Assembly: GCF_937468385.1 (NCBI RefSeq)
Contig: NZ_CALBWS010000045.1
Location: forward strand, 1-33,575
Direction: 5' to 3'
Length of the DNA stretch: 33,575 bases
From: Neobacillus rhizosphaerae
GTDB lineage: Bacteria; Bacillota; Bacilli; Bacillales; Cytobacillaceae
The notes below the pieces were generated by a model. The model was not told the origin of the DNA. It was given only the letters and a program-made list of their open reading frames with translations, and did not search any database. Shown in pieces: positions 32,176 through 33,575 of the stretch. Position 1 is the stretch's first letter; each line of letters starts with the position of its first letter. A program made the position numbers and the translations under genes.

Positions 32176-32372
32176 TCCTCTAATCGCACATCTCTCCCTT
32201 TTTCCGTTTCTGCCTCTGTTTTGGACGGAGAAATAATCTGTTAGCACTTTTTGGTAACATTATGTTTTACATTTTTACCTATCTCCTTGGCTGTGTTCGG
32301 ACTTATTTTAGGCTAATCTCATTATGAATTTAAAAATTAATTTTGAAATTTTATTATAAATACAATATAAAA
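32176..32372. other. AT-rich intergenic stretch
   Basis: I see no gene and no strong terminator here. It separates the WrbA remnant from the operator of the DUF2975 genes. Confidence 0.4.
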
Positions 32373-32409
32373 CAACAAATATTTATTGTATAACGATAAA
32401 TATTTGTTG
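32373..32409 (+). promoter_or_regulatory. Perfect 14-bp inverted repeat, probable operator
   Basis: CAACAAATATTTAT (32373-32386) and ATAAATATTTGTTG (32396-32409) are exact inverted copies with a 9-base spacer (TGTATAACG). There is no T-run, so a terminator is unlikely. It lies 57 bases upstream of the DUF2975 gene. The XRE-type regulator encoded in the same operon is the obvious candidate to bind it. Confidence 0.7.
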
Positions 32410-32465
32410 ACTAAGAAGATGTTTGGGATTACTATATGGTTAGCTAGCTTAGAGGGGGAGTTTTT

Positions 32466-32945
32466 ATGAGAGAGAAAGGATTATCAGCGTGGTTAAAATT
32501 AATAATTGTTTTTTGCGGATTTTTTGGTCTGTTGTTTTGTATTTATATTGCTCCTGAAACTGGTAGGGAAATATTACTGGATTCAGGAAAGTTGAAGCCG
32601 CTATATAATCCCTTTATTACATTCATTTGGATTACAGGGATTCCATTTTTTACTGCTCTAGTTTTAGGGTGGCAGATATGTTCGGATATTGGCTCTGATC
32701 AAGCCTTTACCGTTAAGAATGCAGATAGATTGAAAATAATAAGTGTCTTATCAATGATTGAAGGTTTTTTGTACATTGGTGCATTACTATATCTTTTCGT
32801 AGTCGGAAGTTATCATGCTAACATTTTAGTTATTCTTTTGCTGATTCTATTTTTCTCAGTCATTATTTCTGTATTTACTTCCATGCTTTCTCATTTAGTT
32901 AGAAATGCTAGTGAAATAAAGCAGGATAATGATCTAACGATTTGA
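32466..32945 (+). CDS. DUF2975 membrane protein
   Basis: 159 residues; AGAGGGGGAG precedes the ATG. Four membrane helices (starting LKLIIVFCGFFGLLFCIYI, FITFIWITGIPFFTALVLGW, IEGFLYIGALLYLFVVG and ILVILLLILFFSVIISVFT) and the cytoplasmic segment DQAFTVKNADRLKIISVLSM are typical of DUF2975. The function is unknown. In Firmicutes these genes usually sit next to a tiny XRE regulator of the YozG type, as here (11 bases downstream). This suggests a regulated pair in which the membrane protein may control the regulator. Confidence 0.85.
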   Translation: MREKGLSAWLKLIIVFCGFFGLLFCIYIAPETGREILLDSGKLKPLYNPFITFIWITGIPFFTALVLGWQICSDIGSDQAFTVKNADRLKIISVLSMIEGFLYIGALLYLFVVGSYHANILVILLLILFFSVIISVFTSMLSHLVRNASEIKQDNDLTI

Positions 32946-32956
32946 GGTGTTAAAGG

Positions 32957-33163
32957 ATGGCTATTATAGTAAATTTGGATGTAATGCTGGCTAAAAGAAA
33001 AATGAGTGTTACAGAATTATCCGAAAAACTAGGGATTACAATGGCAAATGTATCAATATTAAAAAACGGAAAAGCAAAAGCTATTAAATTTTCAACTTTA
33101 GAAAAAATCTGCGAAGTTTTAGAATGTCAACCAGGTGATATTCTAGAATATCAAAAAAAATAA
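32957..33163 (+). CDS. Small XRE-family regulator, YozG-like
   Basis: 68 residues, nearly all helix-turn-helix: VNLDVMLAKRKMSVTELSEK, GITMANVSILKNGKAKAIKF and LEKICEVLECQPGDILEYQ. It has only the DNA-binding domain and binds as a dimer in the family. AGGTG precedes the ATG. It follows the DUF2975 gene by 11 bases. The 14-bp inverted repeat upstream of the operon is a likely target (inference). Confidence 0.9.
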   Translation: MAIIVNLDVMLAKRKMSVTELSEKLGITMANVSILKNGKAKAIKFSTLEKICEVLECQPGDILEYQKK

Positions 33164-33191
33164 TTAAGGTTATCTGAATAAAGGAGAGTAT

Positions 33192-33410
33192 ATGATGAAA
33201 AAGAAATATCTATTAGCTTCTACACCCATATTTTTAGGGGTCATTTGTATGATTAGTTACTTCATGATTGGTTCAAGAGTAGAACCGGATGGTACTTTGG
33301 TTGAACCTTTCTTCTTGATTCCATTAAGTTATCTTTTTGTTTTTAGTGGTATTATCGCATTATTGTTTGTGGCTATCATTTCGGTGTTCAAAAAAAGCAA
33401 ACATATTTGA
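33192..33410 (+). CDS. DUF3955 membrane protein
   Basis: 72 residues with two membrane helices flanking a short outer loop, SRVEPDGTLVEPFFLIPLSY, which is the conserved core of DUF3955. AAGGAGAG precedes two ATGs (33192 and 33195), both usable. The function is unknown. It is the third gene behind the inverted-repeat operator, 28 bases after the XRE gene, and probably co-transcribed. Such small proteins often accompany YozG/DUF2975 pairs. Confidence 0.85.
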   Translation: MMKKKYLLASTPIFLGVICMISYFMIGSRVEPDGTLVEPFFLIPLSYLFVFSGIIALLFVAIISVFKKSKHI

Positions 33411-33428
33411 TTAATGAGATAAAAGAAA

Positions 33429-33505
33429 AGCCAATTTCCTTACAGGAGATTGGCTCAGACTGTCGACAAATCCGAAAATATTCGGGTTTGCCGGCGGTCT
33501 TTTTT
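33429..33505 (+). terminator. Two consecutive hairpins; second may mark an IS end
   Basis: The first hairpin is AGCCAAT...ATTGGCT (33429-33455). The second (33458-33499) pairs GACTGTCGACAAATCCGA with TCGGGTTTGCCGGCGGTC and ends in TTTTTT. The first can terminate the DUF3955 transcript. The second contains CAGACTGTCGACAAA, which I associate with IS1182-family left ends, and it may block readthrough into the transposase. Confidence 0.55.
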
Positions 33506-33544
33506 GTATAATTAAGGTACAGAGATTTTAATGGGGTGGATGAA

Positions 33545-33575
33545 ATGCTAACTAAAAATACACAGATGAATCGTG
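33545..33575 (+). CDS. Start of a probable IS1182-family transposase (cut by window end)
   Basis: GGGGTGG precedes an ATG opening MLTKNTQMNR, and the frame runs off the window. This N-terminus resembles IS1182-family transposases as I recall them, and the upstream hairpin with ACTGTCGACAAA fits an IS left end. Only ten residues are visible, so the call is tentative. Confidence 0.5.
   Translation, partial: MLTKNTQMNR

Overview
The window is low-GC DNA with strong GGAGG-type ribosome sites, sigma-A promoters and stem-plus-T-run terminators. It carries Bacillus-type families (MhqR/MhqO/MhqP/MhqD, DUF3955, paired ECF sigma/anti-sigma genes), so it most likely comes from a Bacillaceae chromosome. 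Every intact gene reads on the + strand.

Region 1 (about 1-14.2 kb) looks like a gene-cassette array. Small unrelated genes (two-helix membrane proteins, VOC protein, PepF peptidase, two ECF sigma/anti-sigma pairs, GNATs, DUF1697) are separated by about a dozen full or partial copies of a 65-90 bp element. Its left end resembles CTAACGGGTGC, the middle is a hairpin with a T-run, and the right end resembles TAACKGGCAGGTTAGTT. Copies often begin within 0-50 bp of a stop codon, and the next gene follows. The layout recalls integron attC arrays, but no integrase lies in the window. One copy is split at its right end by a 1.5 kb group II intron with no reverse-transcriptase gene. Several cassettes are broken: an alpha/beta hydrolase, a frameshifted GNAT and a frameshifted aromatic-rich protein.

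Region 2 (14.2-27.1 kb) encodes a complete route for N-acetylgalactosamine or a GalNAc-containing glycan. It has GntR and LacI regulators, a Gfo/Idh/MocA enzyme, a binding protein with two ABC permeases (no ATPase, so a shared MsmX-type ATPase is expected), a ROK kinase, deacetylase NagA/AgaA, deaminase-isomerase AgaS, tagatose-6-phosphate kinase LacC and aldolase LacD. The inferred flow is GalNAc -> GalNAc-6-P -> GalN-6-P -> tagatose-6-P -> tagatose-1,6-bisphosphate -> triose phosphates. Six related sites (core GGGTTG...TACAA) occur as three inverted pairs. Each pair brackets a sigma-A promoter and a terminator; one pair also contains gntR.

Region 3 (27.1-32.2 kb) begins with a NUDIX fragment and the right end of the array element. 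A quinone/catechol-resistance cluster follows: mhqR, DoxX-type mhqP, two ring-cleaving dioxygenases, a flavin reductase and the esterase mhqD. Sites matching the MhqR box (ATCTCGAATTCGAGAT) precede mhqR, mhqP and mhqO. A decayed WrbA-like quinone reductase trails it.

Region 4 (32.2-33.6 kb) has a DUF2975 membrane protein, a YozG-like XRE regulator and a DUF3955 protein behind a perfect 14-bp inverted repeat. The window ends in the first codons of what is probably an IS1182-family transposase.
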